A DNA stretch of 64,000 nt from JAWKXU01 sp964468045 (GTDB lineage: Bacteria > Pseudomonadota > Alphaproteobacteria > Sphingomonadales > Sphingomonadaceae). A program made the translations under genes and the position numbers. Of this stretch, positions 26,580-35,132 are shown one piece after another (position 1 is the first letter of the stretch; every line of letters begins with the position of its first letter). The notes beneath the pieces are model-generated. The model saw only the letters and a list, made by a program, of their open reading frames with translations, had not been told where the DNA came from and ran no database searches. The stretch lies in assembly GCA_964468045.1 (NCBI GenBank), contig CAYXTO010000002.1, positions 1-64,000 of the forward strand, written 5' to 3'.

Positions 26580-26608
26580 CCCCGCCGGAGCGATCCGGCG
26601 GGGTTTTT
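26580..26608 (+). terminator. rho-independent terminator of rpoBC
   Basis: Perfect 10-base arms CCCCGCCGGA and TCCGGCGGGG around GCGA, followed by TTTTT, 30 bases after the rpoC stop. Confidence 0.95.
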
Positions 26609-26829
26609 CGTCGGGCGGCGGGATTGGTAAATCGTAATCTCCATCCCGGACTTGATCCAGAATTCGTCATGCTGCCGGACACTGTTTGGCGTGGGAGATG
26701 TGGAGCCTGGAACGACAGTCGCCGAAGGGTGGCCCAGTCCGCTGTTATGGGTGTGAGCGGACGTTGGCCGGCTAAGCTACCAATGGCTTTGCGGGAGACA
26801 GGAATGGCGTCACCGTCGCTAGCGCACGT

Positions 26830-26910
26830 TCAACATAGGCTTAGGATTGCGGCTGCGACGAACGAGTCCAACTCGTTGAAGCCGTCGAATGTGAGAACCG
26901 CAATCTGCAC
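26830..26910 (-). pseudogene. remnant of a DJ-1/PfpI family gene
   Basis: A strong Shine-Dalgarno (aaggagg, 5 bases before) precedes a GTG start at 26910. The frame reads VQIAVLTFDGFNELDSFVAA and ends at a TGA after 26 codons. That segment matches, from memory, the N-terminus of DJ-1/PfpI family proteins. Downstream the expected sequence is scrambled and further stops follow, so the gene is broken. The rest of the 500-base gap 26609-27111 has lower GC content and short frames I cannot assign; it looks like decayed coding DNA. Confidence 0.55.
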
Positions 26911-27111
26911 GTAAACCTCCTTGAGTTAGGATTTGGCCGTTGAACCGACTGTCCGTCAAAGACCAAGGGGCCTTGTCTATCAATCGCGGAGCCGAAATGG
27001 AATGTCTGCGCGGGGCCGTGTGCAGAGGGCGCTGGAGGGTGGTGAGCGGAATCCTTGCCGTCAAACATCGTCAGCTTCGGGCGGGCATTCCCCGGCAGGC
27101 CGGGCCGCTGA

Positions 27112-28323
27112 TCACACCGGCCAGACCAGCGGCAAGGCATCCATCGATCCGACGATGCCGCCGCGCATGGTGATCTTCGCGCCGGGCGCGACTTCGAAAT
27201 GCGGGATACGCGCCAGCCATTCCGTCAGGGTGATGCGCATTTCCATTCGCGCCAGATGCGCGCCGGGGCAGATGTGATGGCCCATACCGAATGATGCATG
27301 ATGGCCTCCCTTGCGCCGGAAATCGACTGTCATGGGATCGGCGTTGAGGCGTTCGTCATTCCCCACGAGCGAGCTGGCGCACACGATCATGTCGCCCTTC
27401 TTGAGCTGCGCGCCATGCCATTCGATATCTTCGCGCACCTCGCGGGCCATGCTGATGAGGGGAAAGCGGCGCAGCAATTCGTTGATGGCATCCGGAACAA
27501 GGCCCGGATCGTCCAGCAATTGCTGCCGGTGGGCGGGGTTGCGGGCAAGGAACAGGAAGGAATAGGCGAGCAGATTATAGACCGTGTCGAGCCCGCCCAT
27601 CATGAACTGTATGAGTAGGTTCAGCATTTCCTCCATGGTCAGTTCGCGGCCTTTGACTTCCGCATTGACGATGTAGCTCAACGCATCGTCTCCCGCCCTG
27701 CCGCGCCGCCCGTGCACCACCGGTTCCAGATAATCGTGGAACTTCCGCATCGTCTCTTCCACGGACATGCTGCCATCGGGATGCACGATCTGGTCGGTCC
27801 AATGCTTCATCATGGGGGCGTCCTCCCGCGGAAGGTCCACCATCTGCATGAAGACGCGGATCGGGAAATGAGCGGCGAAATCGGCCAGCAGCTCGCATCC
27901 GCCGCGCGGGCGAATCTCTTCGATAAGCTCGACGCAGGTCGAGCGGATCATTTCGGTCTGCCGGTTGACGGCGGCAGGGGAAAGGCAGTGGTTCAGCAGG
28001 CTTCGGACCGGCCGATGCTCCGGCGGGTCCAGCGTGGTCGGCAGCATCCTGTAATTCTCGCCCCGGTCCTTGGGGATCGTCACCACGCGGTTGGAGAATT
28101 TCATGAAATCGGAAAACACCTCCTCCACCAGCTCCCCGCGAGTGGCGATCCAGTGCCCGCCATTGCGCGGGGTCCACACCACGTCGGGAATGCCCGGGGC
28201 CTGCAAGGTCCGCCAGGCGGCATGGAAATCCTCTTCGACGGCGGGCGGCTCGAAGAAATCGAAATCGATGATCTGTCCGTCGGAAACATGGCCGGGCCGT
28301 TCGGCCAGAACATCCCTGCTCAT
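27112..28323 (-). CDS. cytochrome P450, CYP101 (P450cam)-like
   Basis: A 403-residue soluble bacterial P450, a haem monooxygenase. The haem loop is FGMGHHICPG with Cys352; the I-helix has GGLDTVYN with the Asp246-Thr247 oxygen-activation pair; the ExxR motif is ELLRRF. Long stretches match P450cam (CYP101A1), including GHWIATRGEL, DGSM, QLKKGD and the end ALPLVW. Tyr91 in GENYRMLPTTLDPPE corresponds to P450cam Tyr96, which hydrogen-bonds camphor, so a small terpenoid or norisoprenoid ketone is a reasonable guess. No ferredoxin or ferredoxin reductase gene is adjacent, so redox partners must be elsewhere. Confidence 0.93.
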   Translation of the reverse strand: MSRDVLAERPGHVSDGQIIDFDFFEPPAVEEDFHAAWRTLQAPGIPDVVWTPRNGGHWIATRGELVEEVFSDFMKFSNRVVTIPKDRGENYRMLPTTLDPPEHRPVRSLLNHCLSPAAVNRQTEMIRSTCVELIEEIRPRGGCELLADFAAHFPIRVFMQMVDLPREDAPMMKHWTDQIVHPDGSMSVEETMRKFHDYLEPVVHGRRGRAGDDALSYIVNAEVKGRELTMEEMLNLLIQFMMGGLDTVYNLLAYSFLFLARNPAHRQQLLDDPGLVPDAINELLRRFPLISMAREVREDIEWHGAQLKKGDMIVCASSLVGNDERLNADPMTVDFRRKGGHHASFGMGHHICPGAHLARMEMRITLTEWLARIPHFEVAPGAKITMRGGIVGSMDALPLVWPV

Positions 28324-28425
28324 CGCTGTCCTCCTCTCCTCCAGACTTCGGCACCATCCGCTTGACGAGCATCGTTCGCAAGCAGACCTTTCATCGCCGG
28401 GACCACTGGCGACAGGCGCGTGCCT

Positions 28426-28749
28426 TCACGACGGGCGCGGCCCCCACAGGATGATGGCCGCCCCCAGCAGGCACACGCCGACGCCGAGCATATCCCATTT
28501 GTCGGGCCTTGCCCCCTCCGCGAGCCACAGCCACAGCAGAGCCGAGAGGATATAGATCCCGCCATAGGCCGCATAGGCGCGGCCGGCATGCTCCGCGTCC
28601 ACCAGCGTCAGCAACCAGGCGAACAGGCACAGCGAGGCGACGCCCGGGACCAGCCACCAGGGGGATTTGTCCAGCCTGAGCCAGGCCCAGAAGGCGAAGC
28701 AGCCGGCAATTTCCGCAAGCGCGGCCCCGAAATAGGCAAGGAGCGTCAT
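28426..28749 (-). CDS. YnfA/UPF0060 family small membrane protein
   Basis: A 107-residue protein with four hydrophobic helices. MTLLAYFGAALAEIAGCFAF, WWLVPG, GRAYAAYGGIYI and LWLWLAEG are the standard YnfA family signatures. The family is related to small multidrug resistance transporters, but transport is proven for few members. The start at 28749 matches the family; an ATG five codons upstream is also possible. It is alone between the P450 and divergent nadE. Confidence 0.88.
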   Translation of the reverse strand: MTLLAYFGAALAEIAGCFAFWAWLRLDKSPWWLVPGVASLCLFAWLLTLVDAEHAGRAYAAYGGIYILSALLWLWLAEGARPDKWDMLGVGVCLLGAAIILWGPRPS

Positions 28750-28883
28750 GCGCCCGTTTCGCATCCATGCCGGGCCAAGGCAACAGGCGCCGATTCGATG
28801 GCCGGCATCTTCACTGCAAGGGAATGCCGCTGGAATGCCGCGCCTCCATTGCCCGCGCGCGTTTCCCTCTCTAGATCAGTCGC

Positions 28884-30539
28884 ATGACCGACGCGCTCTC
28901 GATTACCCTGGCCCAGCTCAACCAGACTGTTGGCGATATCGGCGGCAACGCCACCCGTATCCTGGAAGTGCGCAAGCGCGCCCGCGAGAGCGATCTTGTC
29001 GTGTTCCCGGAAATGCAGTTGATCGGCTATCCGGCGGAAGACCTGATCCTCAAGCCTTCCCTGATCGCCCGCGCGCAGGCCGAGCTGGACCGGCTCGCCC
29101 AGGCGACCAATGACGGCGGCCCGGCGATCCTGGTGGGCAGCGTGTTCGTGCGCGATGGCGCCCTGCACAACGGCGTCGCGCTGCTGGATGGCGGAATCGT
29201 GACGGCGGTGCGCTTCAAGCACGAGCTGCCCAATTACGGCACCTTCGATGAAAAGCGGCTGTTCGCGCCCGGCCCGCTGCCGGAGCCGGTGCTGTTTCGC
29301 GGCGCGATGCTGGGCTTGCCGATCTGCGAGGATATCTGGCATCCCGATGTCTGCCGCCATCTTGCGGATATGGGGGCGGGCCTGCTGATCTGCGTCAACG
29401 GCAGCCCCTATGAGATCGAGAAGGACGTGCTCCGGATCGAAGGCGTGGCCAAGCGCCGCGCCGCGGATACCGGCCTGCCGCTGGCCTATATCAACCGGGT
29501 CGGCGGGCAGGACGAGCTGGTGTTCGACGGCGGCAGCTTCGTCGTCAATGGCGACGGCAAGCTGGCGGTCCAGTTGGCCGACTGGGAGGAGCGGGAGGTG
29601 CGCACACACTGGACCCGCACGGCGCGGGGCTGGAACTGCGACCGGGGGCAGATCGAGAAGCTGGCCGATCATCCCGAGGACATCTATTGCGCGATGGTCC
29701 TCGCGCTGCGCGATTACGTGGACAAGAACGGCTTCCCGGGCGTCGTGCTCGGCATGTCGGGCGGGATCGACAGCGCCATCTGCGCCGCGATCGCCGCCGA
29801 TGCGCTGGGGCCGGAACGGGTGTGGGCGGTGATGCTGCCGAGCCGCTATACCAGCCAGGAAAGCCTCGACGATGCGAAAGCCTGCGCGGAGGCGCTTGGT
29901 TGCCGCTATTCGACCATTCCGATCCAGCCCGCCGTGGAAGGCTTCGACCGGATGCTGGAGGAGGATTTCGCCGACACCCAGGTCGACATCACCGAGGAGA
30001 ACCTCCAGTCCCGCATTCGCGGCGTCACGCTGATGGCGCTGTCCAACAAGTTCGGCCCGATGCTGATGACCACCGGCAACAAGAGCGAGATGAGCGTGGG
30101 CTACGCCACCATCTATGGCGACATGGCGGGCGGCTACAATCCGCTCAAGGATGCCTACAAGATGACCGTCTTCGCGGTTTCGGAATGGCGCAACGGCCAC
30201 AAGCCGAAGATCGGGCTGGGGCCGGACGGGCCGGTGATCCCGGAAAACATCATCCACAAGCCGCCCAGCGCGGAGCTGCGGCCGGACCAGAAGGACGAGG
30301 ATTCGCTGCCGCCCTATCCGGTGCTGGATGCGATCCTGCTGGGGCTGGTCGAGCATGAGAAGAGCGTGGAGCAGGTCGTGGCGGAAGGCCATGATCGCGA
30401 CACCGTGGTGCGGATCGAGCGCCTGCTGCACCTGGCGGAATACAAGCGCCGCCAGGCGCCGCCCGGGGTCAAGCTGGGTGCGCGCAACTTCGGGCGCGAC
30501 CGGCGCTATCCGATCACCCACAAGTTCCGCAGCGGCTGA
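28884..30539 (+). CDS. nadE: glutamine-dependent NAD+ synthetase
   Basis: A 551-residue enzyme making NAD+ from deamido-NAD+, ATP and glutamine. The N-terminal nitrilase-type glutaminase domain shows the Glu-Lys-Cys triad: FPEMQL, FKHELPNYG and LPICEDIW. The C-terminal synthetase domain has the PP-loop LGMSGGIDSA and TGNKSEMSVGYATIYGD. Both domains are complete, so it can use glutamine as ammonia source without a partner. Its transcript may continue towards the small gene at 30639, but a separate promoter is visible there. Confidence 0.97.
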   Translation: MTDALSITLAQLNQTVGDIGGNATRILEVRKRARESDLVVFPEMQLIGYPAEDLILKPSLIARAQAELDRLAQATNDGGPAILVGSVFVRDGALHNGVALLDGGIVTAVRFKHELPNYGTFDEKRLFAPGPLPEPVLFRGAMLGLPICEDIWHPDVCRHLADMGAGLLICVNGSPYEIEKDVLRIEGVAKRRAADTGLPLAYINRVGGQDELVFDGGSFVVNGDGKLAVQLADWEEREVRTHWTRTARGWNCDRGQIEKLADHPEDIYCAMVLALRDYVDKNGFPGVVLGMSGGIDSAICAAIAADALGPERVWAVMLPSRYTSQESLDDAKACAEALGCRYSTIPIQPAVEGFDRMLEEDFADTQVDITEENLQSRIRGVTLMALSNKFGPMLMTTGNKSEMSVGYATIYGDMAGGYNPLKDAYKMTVFAVSEWRNGHKPKIGLGPDGPVIPENIIHKPPSAELRPDQKDEDSLPPYPVLDAILLGLVEHEKSVEQVVAEGHDRDTVVRIERLLHLAEYKRRQAPPGVKLGARNFGRDRRYPITHKFRSG

Positions 30540-30557
30540 TTCTGGAATCTGCGTTAT

Positions 30558-30601
30558 TGCAAATCATTTGCATTGACGGAAGATCATTTTGGGCAGTACA
30601 T
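30558..30601 (+). promoter_or_regulatory. promoter with an overlapping Fur/Mur-like palindrome
   Basis: tgcaaatcatttgca (30558-30572) is a perfect 7-1-7 palindrome. It abuts TTGACG (30573-30578), which with a 17-base spacer and GTACAT (30596-30601) makes a plausible promoter with a weak -10. An operator touching the -35 would block RNA polymerase. The 7-1-7 layout and TGCAA half-site resemble Fur/Mur-family operators of alphaproteobacteria as I remember them; iron or manganese control is therefore an inference. Confidence 0.55.
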
Positions 30602-30625
30602 CTCTTGCGAGTGAATCGCAAGAGA
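30601..30625 (+). promoter_or_regulatory. perfect hairpin in the 5' leader of the 30639 gene
   Basis: tctcttgcga, loop gtgaa, tcgcaagaga: a perfect 10-base-pair stem. Its 3' arm runs into the agagaggag ribosome binding site (30620-30629), so in RNA it would partly cover the Shine-Dalgarno of the GTG start. This suggests translational control, or a second operator if it acts as DNA. Confidence 0.55.
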
Positions 30626-30638
30626 GGAGTCTTAGCTC

Positions 30639-31103
30639 GTGGCAGATCACATTCGGCGTGTATCCGCCGACCCATCGGAAAGATTTTCGGCGACGATCGC
30701 GGCCTTGGCGCGTCCGGCCGATTTGAGGGCTCTCTCGCTGCAGGGGCTGCAACTGGTCATGGCCATGCGCATGTGCGCGCTGTTCGAGGCGGCGGGGCGT
30801 GATCCGATCCTGGAGCTGACGACTCGCTTCCGCAGCGTGACCGCCGCCCGCAGCGTGCTGGAACTGGCCGAAGCGGTGCGGCGCTGCTGGCCGGAATCCT
30901 TCATGGTCCACCGCCCCTGCTGCCTCGCGCTCAGCCCGGACGAGCATACCCGTGCCGCCATGATCCGCGCGGTCGGCGGGCGCAACAGCGCGGCCTTCCA
31001 CGATACGCTGCAGGGATTGGTCCGCGCGGACCGCCTGGAACATCTGCATGACGTGACGGTTCGTGCCGTCGCCGCGCTCGAGGCCGCCAACACCGATTGC
31101 TGA
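30639..31103 (+). CDS. conserved hypothetical protein (DUF6628-like)
   Basis: A 154-residue soluble protein starting with GTG at 30639 behind an AGAGAGGAG ribosome binding site. It is mostly helical, with a CC pair in the middle (VHRPCCLALSPDE). The layout - MRMCALFEAAGRDPILELTT followed later by the CC-x-x-LS/T segment and an Ala-rich C-terminus - reminds me of a small sphingomonad family annotated DUF6628; I am not certain. The palindromic operator and leader hairpin in front of it indicate tight regulation, perhaps by metal. Function unknown. Confidence 0.7.
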   Translation: MADHIRRVSADPSERFSATIAALARPADLRALSLQGLQLVMAMRMCALFEAAGRDPILELTTRFRSVTAARSVLELAEAVRRCWPESFMVHRPCCLALSPDEHTRAAMIRAVGGRNSAAFHDTLQGLVRADRLEHLHDVTVRAVAALEAANTDC

Positions 31104-31143
31104 GCGCTCTAGCGCGCACCGACGTGCGCGTTATAGGGCGATC

Positions 31144-32472
31144 ATGGATATCGTAACCCGCTTTGCCCCGTCGCCCACCGGGCGGCTTCACGTCGGCAAT
31201 ATCCGCACCGCCCTGCATAACTGGCTGTTGGCGCGGAAGGGGGGCGGGCGCTTCCTGCTCCGGATCGACGACACCGATGCGGAGCGCAGCCGGGAAGACT
31301 ATGTCGAGGCGATTCGCGAGGACCTCGCCTGGCTCGGCCTGGAACCCGATGCGGAGGAACGCCAGTCGCACCGCTTCGATCGCTACGAAGCCGCGTTCGC
31401 GGCCTTGAAGGGGCAGGGCCGCGTCTATCCCTGCTATGAAACCGCGCAGGAGCTGGAACTCAAGCGCAAGGTGCTGCTGGGCCGGGGCCTGCCACCGATC
31501 TATGATCGCGGCGCGCTGAAGCTGTCCGATGCCGATCATGCGGAAAAGGTGGCGCAGGGCATCGCGCCGCATTGGCGCTTCAAGCTCGATCATGGCGAGC
31601 CAATCGCGTGGGAGGACGGCATCCGGGGCGCGCAGCATTTCGATCCGGCGCAGCTTTCCGATCCGGTTGTCCGGCGCGCGGACGGCAGCTGGCTCTACAT
31701 GCTGCCCAGCGCGGTGGACGACATTGCGATGGGGGTCACCGACGTGCTGCGCGGCGAGGATCACGTTTCCAATACTGCCGTGCAAATTCAAATGTTTACC
31801 GCACTTCATGCTGCACCCCCGCGTTTCGCTCACGAAGCGCTGCTAGTGGGCAGCGAAGGCAAGCTGTCCAAGCGTCTGGGCGCGCTCGGCGCGGATGCAT
31901 TTCGCACTCGCGGAATCGAGCCGCAGACGCTGGTGGCGCTGCTGGCGCGGCTCGGCACGTCGCTGCCGGTCGAGCCGATCGCGGATCGTGCGGAGCTGGT
32001 CGAGAGCTTCGATCTGGCGACCTTCGGGCGCGCGCCCGCGCGGTTCGACGATGCCGAGCTGGAGCGGCTGAATGCGGCGATCCTGCATCAGCTTCCGTTC
32101 GGCGAGGTGCAGCATCGCCTGCCGGCGGCAATGAGCGAGCAAGGGTGGAACGCCATTCGCCCGAACCTTTCCACCCTTGCCGAAGCGGAGGACTGGTGGC
32201 GGGTGGTGACCGGACCGATCGAGCCGGGGGAATTCGATCAGGAGACGAAGGAATTCCTCGGCCAGGCGGCAGCCCTGCTCGGCTGGGGCGAGGATCCCTG
32301 GCACAGCCTCACCGGCGGTTTGAAGGAAGCGACCGGGCGCAAGGGCAAGGCGCTGTTCCTCCCCCTTCGGCAAGCTTTGACCGGGCGGGATTCAGGGCCT
32401 GACATGGCGCAACTGCTGCCCCTGATCGGCGAGGCCGAGGCCCGTGCCCGGCTGGAGCGCGCCGCCGCCTGA
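31144..32472 (+). CDS. gltX: glutamyl-tRNA synthetase
   Basis: A 442-residue class I aminoacyl-tRNA synthetase of the GluRS type. The HIGH-class motif is APSPTGRLHVGN and the KMSKS-class motif is EGKLSKRLGA. The start MDIVTRFAPSPTG at 31144 matches the family. Alphaproteobacteria often carry two gltX copies, one charging tRNA-Glu and the other acting mainly on tRNA-Gln for amidation; which one this is cannot be told here. It ends convergently with pyk, with only 4 bases between the stop codons. Confidence 0.94.
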   Translation: MDIVTRFAPSPTGRLHVGNIRTALHNWLLARKGGGRFLLRIDDTDAERSREDYVEAIREDLAWLGLEPDAEERQSHRFDRYEAAFAALKGQGRVYPCYETAQELELKRKVLLGRGLPPIYDRGALKLSDADHAEKVAQGIAPHWRFKLDHGEPIAWEDGIRGAQHFDPAQLSDPVVRRADGSWLYMLPSAVDDIAMGVTDVLRGEDHVSNTAVQIQMFTALHAAPPRFAHEALLVGSEGKLSKRLGALGADAFRTRGIEPQTLVALLARLGTSLPVEPIADRAELVESFDLATFGRAPARFDDAELERLNAAILHQLPFGEVQHRLPAAMSEQGWNAIRPNLSTLAEAEDWWRVVTGPIEPGEFDQETKEFLGQAAALLGWGEDPWHSLTGGLKEATGRKGKALFLPLRQALTGRDSGPDMAQLLPLIGEAEARARLERAAA

Positions 32473-32483
32473 GGCCTCAGGCG
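32466..32483. repeat. 18-bp palindrome spanning the gltX and pyk stop codons
   Basis: cgcctgaggcctcaggcg is a perfect palindrome centred between the two convergent stop codons, with each TGA inside one arm. No T-run follows on either strand, so it is at most a weak bidirectional terminator. Confidence 0.6.
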
Positions 32484-33925
32484 CGTTTCAACTCGTCCCC
32501 AGTCAGCGTCACCACATGCAGCAGGTTGGTCGCCCCCGGTGTGCCGAAGGGCACCCCGGCCAGCGCGATCAGCTTGGAACCGGCATGGCCGAACCCGTGG
32601 CGCAGCGCCATCCGCTTGCCCTTGGCGATCATTTCCTCGAAGCTGCCGATGTCCCGGGTGGTGACAGCATGCGCTCCCCACAGCAGGGCCATGCGCCGGG
32701 CGGTGCTGGTCGATGGCGTCAGCACCAGCATCGGGGTGGCGGGCCGCTCGCGCGCCACCCGGCGCGCGCTGGCGCCCGATCCGGTGAACACGACGATGGC
32801 GGCGATGGAAACCGTCTCGGCGATGGTCATGCAGGCATGGCTGAGCGCGTCGGCGGTGGTCGCATCGGGCAGGGTCGCATGGAAATGGATCCGCGCCTTG
32901 TAGCCGGGATCGCGCTCCACCTCGCCGGCGATCCGGTCCATGATGGTGACCGCTTCTTCCGGCCATTTGCCGGCCGCCGTCTCGGCCGACAGCATCACCG
33001 CATCGGCCCCGTCATACACCGCATTGGCGACATCGGACACTTCCGCGCGGGTCGGCGCGGGGCTTTCGATCATGGATTCGAGCATCTGCGTGGCCACGAT
33101 CACCGGCTTGCCGACCGTGCGCGCGGCGGCGACGATGCGCTTCTGCAGCGGCGGGACTTCCTCCGGGTTCAGCTCCACGCCGAGATCGCCGCGAGCGACC
33201 ATCACCCCATCGGCCAGTTCCAGGATCTCCCCCAGCCGCTTCACCGCCTGCGGCTTCTCGATCTTGGCGCACAGCGCCCCGTAGCCGCCCATCAGGCGCC
33301 GCGCTTCGGCGATGTCCTCGGGCCGCTGCACGAAGGAGAGGGCGATCCAGTCCGCTCCGTTCTGGACCGCGAAGGCGAGATCCTTGCGGTCCTTGTCGGT
33401 GAGCGCCGGAATGGGAATCTCGACATCGGGAATATTCACGCCCTTGCGGTCGGAGATCATGCCGCCAACCTCCGCCGAGCACAGGATCTCCTGGCCGTCC
33501 GACCGGATCACTCTCAGCCGGATCTTGCCGTCGTCGATCAGCAGCCGCTGGCCCTTTTCCAGGATGGCGAACAATTCCGGGTGGGGCAGGCAGACGCGCT
33601 TCTCGTTGCCCGGCGTCGGGTCGCGGTCGAGGATGAAATGGCCGGAGTGGCGAATGATCGCCTTGCCCTTCCTGAAGGTTCCGACGCGCAGCTTCGGCCC
33701 CTGCAGGTCGCACAGGATCGCGATCGGGCGGGCGAATTCCTTCTCCAGGGCGCGGATCGCCTGGATCGTCTCCGCGTGGGTCGGATGATCGCCATGGCTC
33801 ATGTTGACCCGGAAGGCGTCCACGCCCGCCAGCAGCAGGCGGCGCAGCATCGCCGGGTCCCGGCTGGCCGGCCCCACGGTTGCGAGTATCTTGACCTTGC
33901 GGTTACGTGGTTCAAGCTTGGCCAA
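32477..33925 (-). CDS. pyk: pyruvate kinase
   Basis: A 482-residue pyruvate kinase, the last step of glycolysis and Entner-Doudoroff metabolism (phosphoenolpyruvate + ADP to pyruvate + ATP). Visible are KILATVGPASRDP, FRVNMSHGDH at the N-terminus and the active-site signature MVARGDLGVEL. The effector-domain region at the C-terminus contains VFTGSGASARRVARERP. Length is normal. Minus strand, convergent with gltX, and it starts next to the divergent DUF1244 gene. Confidence 0.97.
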   Translation of the reverse strand: MAKLEPRNRKVKILATVGPASRDPAMLRRLLLAGVDAFRVNMSHGDHPTHAETIQAIRALEKEFARPIAILCDLQGPKLRVGTFRKGKAIIRHSGHFILDRDPTPGNEKRVCLPHPELFAILEKGQRLLIDDGKIRLRVIRSDGQEILCSAEVGGMISDRKGVNIPDVEIPIPALTDKDRKDLAFAVQNGADWIALSFVQRPEDIAEARRLMGGYGALCAKIEKPQAVKRLGEILELADGVMVARGDLGVELNPEEVPPLQKRIVAAARTVGKPVIVATQMLESMIESPAPTRAEVSDVANAVYDGADAVMLSAETAAGKWPEEAVTIMDRIAGEVERDPGYKARIHFHATLPDATTADALSHACMTIAETVSIAAIVVFTGSGASARRVARERPATPMLVLTPSTSTARRMALLWGAHAVTTRDIGSFEEMIAKGKRMALRHGFGHAGSKLIALAGVPFGTPGATNLLHVVTLTGDELKRA

Positions 33926-33996
33926 AGCAACAGCACTCCGGAAATAGTGGCAATCGCCCTATGTCAGAGGTGTGCGACGATACAAGGATTAAGCCG

Positions 33997-34311
33997 ATGC
34001 CTGATCAAACCGACCCGCTCGATCTGCTGCCCGACAGCGTGGCCGCCGCGGCCTTCCGCCGGCTCGTCCGCCATTTGCGGCACCGGCATGACGCCCAGAA
34101 TATCGAGCTGATGGGGCTGGCTGGCTTTTGCCGGAATTGCCTGGCCGACTGGATCAACGAAGCGGGCGCCGGGCTCGACAAGGCGAGTGCGCGCGCGGCG
34201 ATCCACGGCATGCCGATGGAGGAATGGAAGGCGAAATACCAGAGCGAGGCCACGCCGGAACAGATGGCCCGCATGGAAGACAGCATGAAGAAGAACGCGG
34301 ATATGGGATAA
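33997..34311 (+). CDS. DUF1244 family protein
   Basis: A 104-residue helical protein with the family core NIELMGLAGFCRNCLADW and HGMPMEEWKAKYQ. The CxxC-like FCRNC is conserved. Structures of family members exist but no function is established. The start at 33997 follows AAGGA; upstream in-frame ATGs at 33907 and 33961 are less well placed. It heads a row of small plus-strand genes (DUF1244, gapR, YbjQ-like). Confidence 0.87.
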   Translation: MPDQTDPLDLLPDSVAAAAFRRLVRHLRHRHDAQNIELMGLAGFCRNCLADWINEAGAGLDKASARAAIHGMPMEEWKAKYQSEATPEQMARMEDSMKKNADMG

Positions 34312-34394
34312 GCCCGTTCTGCGCCTTCACCCTCCGCCCCGCCGCCGCTATCAGCCGGCCAGACTGATTCTCGAAACTTACCGGAGCATTCCAG

Positions 34395-34631
34395 ATGGCC
34401 GAATCCACTGATGATCGCCTGCGCCTTTTGATCGAGCGTGTCGAACGCCTCGAGGAGGAGAAGAAAGGCATCGCCGACGATATCCGCGATGTCTATGCGG
34501 AAGCCAAGGCCGTGGGCTATGACAGCAAGATCATGCGGCAGATCGTGCGCCTCAGGAAGATGAAGCCGGACGACCGTCGCGAGATGGAAATGGTGCTCGA
34601 TACCTACAAGGCGGCCCTCGGCATCGGTTGA
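34395..34631 (+). CDS. gapR: GapR-like nucleoid-associated protein (DUF2312)
   Basis: A 78-residue protein with RLLIERVERLEEEKKGIADD and RQIVRLRKMKPDDRREME, the DUF2312 signature. In Caulobacter this protein is GapR, which forms clamps around overtwisted DNA ahead of replication and transcription and stimulates topoisomerases. Length and the charged coiled-coil pattern match. Preceded by a gap with GGAG, 83 bases after DUF1244. Confidence 0.92.
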   Translation: MAESTDDRLRLLIERVERLEEEKKGIADDIRDVYAEAKAVGYDSKIMRQIVRLRKMKPDDRREMEMVLDTYKAALGIG

Positions 34632-34668
34632 GCCCGGCGGCCGCAGGACAGCGCGGGAGATTTAGCAA

Positions 34669-35025
34669 ATGGCCAGCCCCTGGAAGGATCAGGAAAGCAG
34701 CGACGGGATGGTCGTCACGACCACTTCCGTCGTCGAAGGCCGCCCGGTCCGGCAGTATCTCGGCATCGTCACCGGCGAGGTGATCGTCGGCGCCAATATC
34801 TTCCGCGACCTGTTCGCCTCGATCACCGATATCGTCGGCGGCCGGTCGGGAAAGTACGAGGACGTGCTGGCCCGCGCCCGCAAGGAAGCGCTGTCGGAAA
34901 TGAAGCAGGAGGCGGCCAGGCTCGGCGGCAATGGCGTGATCGGGGTCGATATCGATTACGAGGTGCTGGGCTCCAATGGCTCCATGCTGATGGTCAGCGT
35001 ATCGGGTACGGCCGTGGTGCTGTGA
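34669..35025 (+). CDS. YbjQ/DUF74 family protein
   Basis: A 118-residue protein matching the YbjQ (UPF0145) family: VTTTSVVEGRPVRQYLGIVT, GANIFRDLFASITDIVGGRSG, then ALSEMKQEAARLGGNGVIGV. The family folds into a pentamer; its role is unknown. Met14 (34708) is an alternative start closer to the family N-terminus. Follows gapR by 37 bases and is probably cotranscribed. Confidence 0.9.
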   Translation: MASPWKDQESSDGMVVTTTSVVEGRPVRQYLGIVTGEVIVGANIFRDLFASITDIVGGRSGKYEDVLARARKEALSEMKQEAARLGGNGVIGVDIDYEVLGSNGSMLMVSVSGTAVVL

Positions 35026-35132
35026 TGGCGGCTCCGCATGGGGTTCCCCGCGTGCGGCGGCGGTTGCTCTGATGCCCTTGCCCGGTGTAAGGGCGCGCAT
35101 CTTTTCAAACCCAGCTAGAGAAAAGCGGAGCC

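Noticed and set aside
26940..27173. Small plus-strand gene downstream of rpoC
   Set aside because: No ribosome binding site or family match; lies in what looks like decayed coding DNA.
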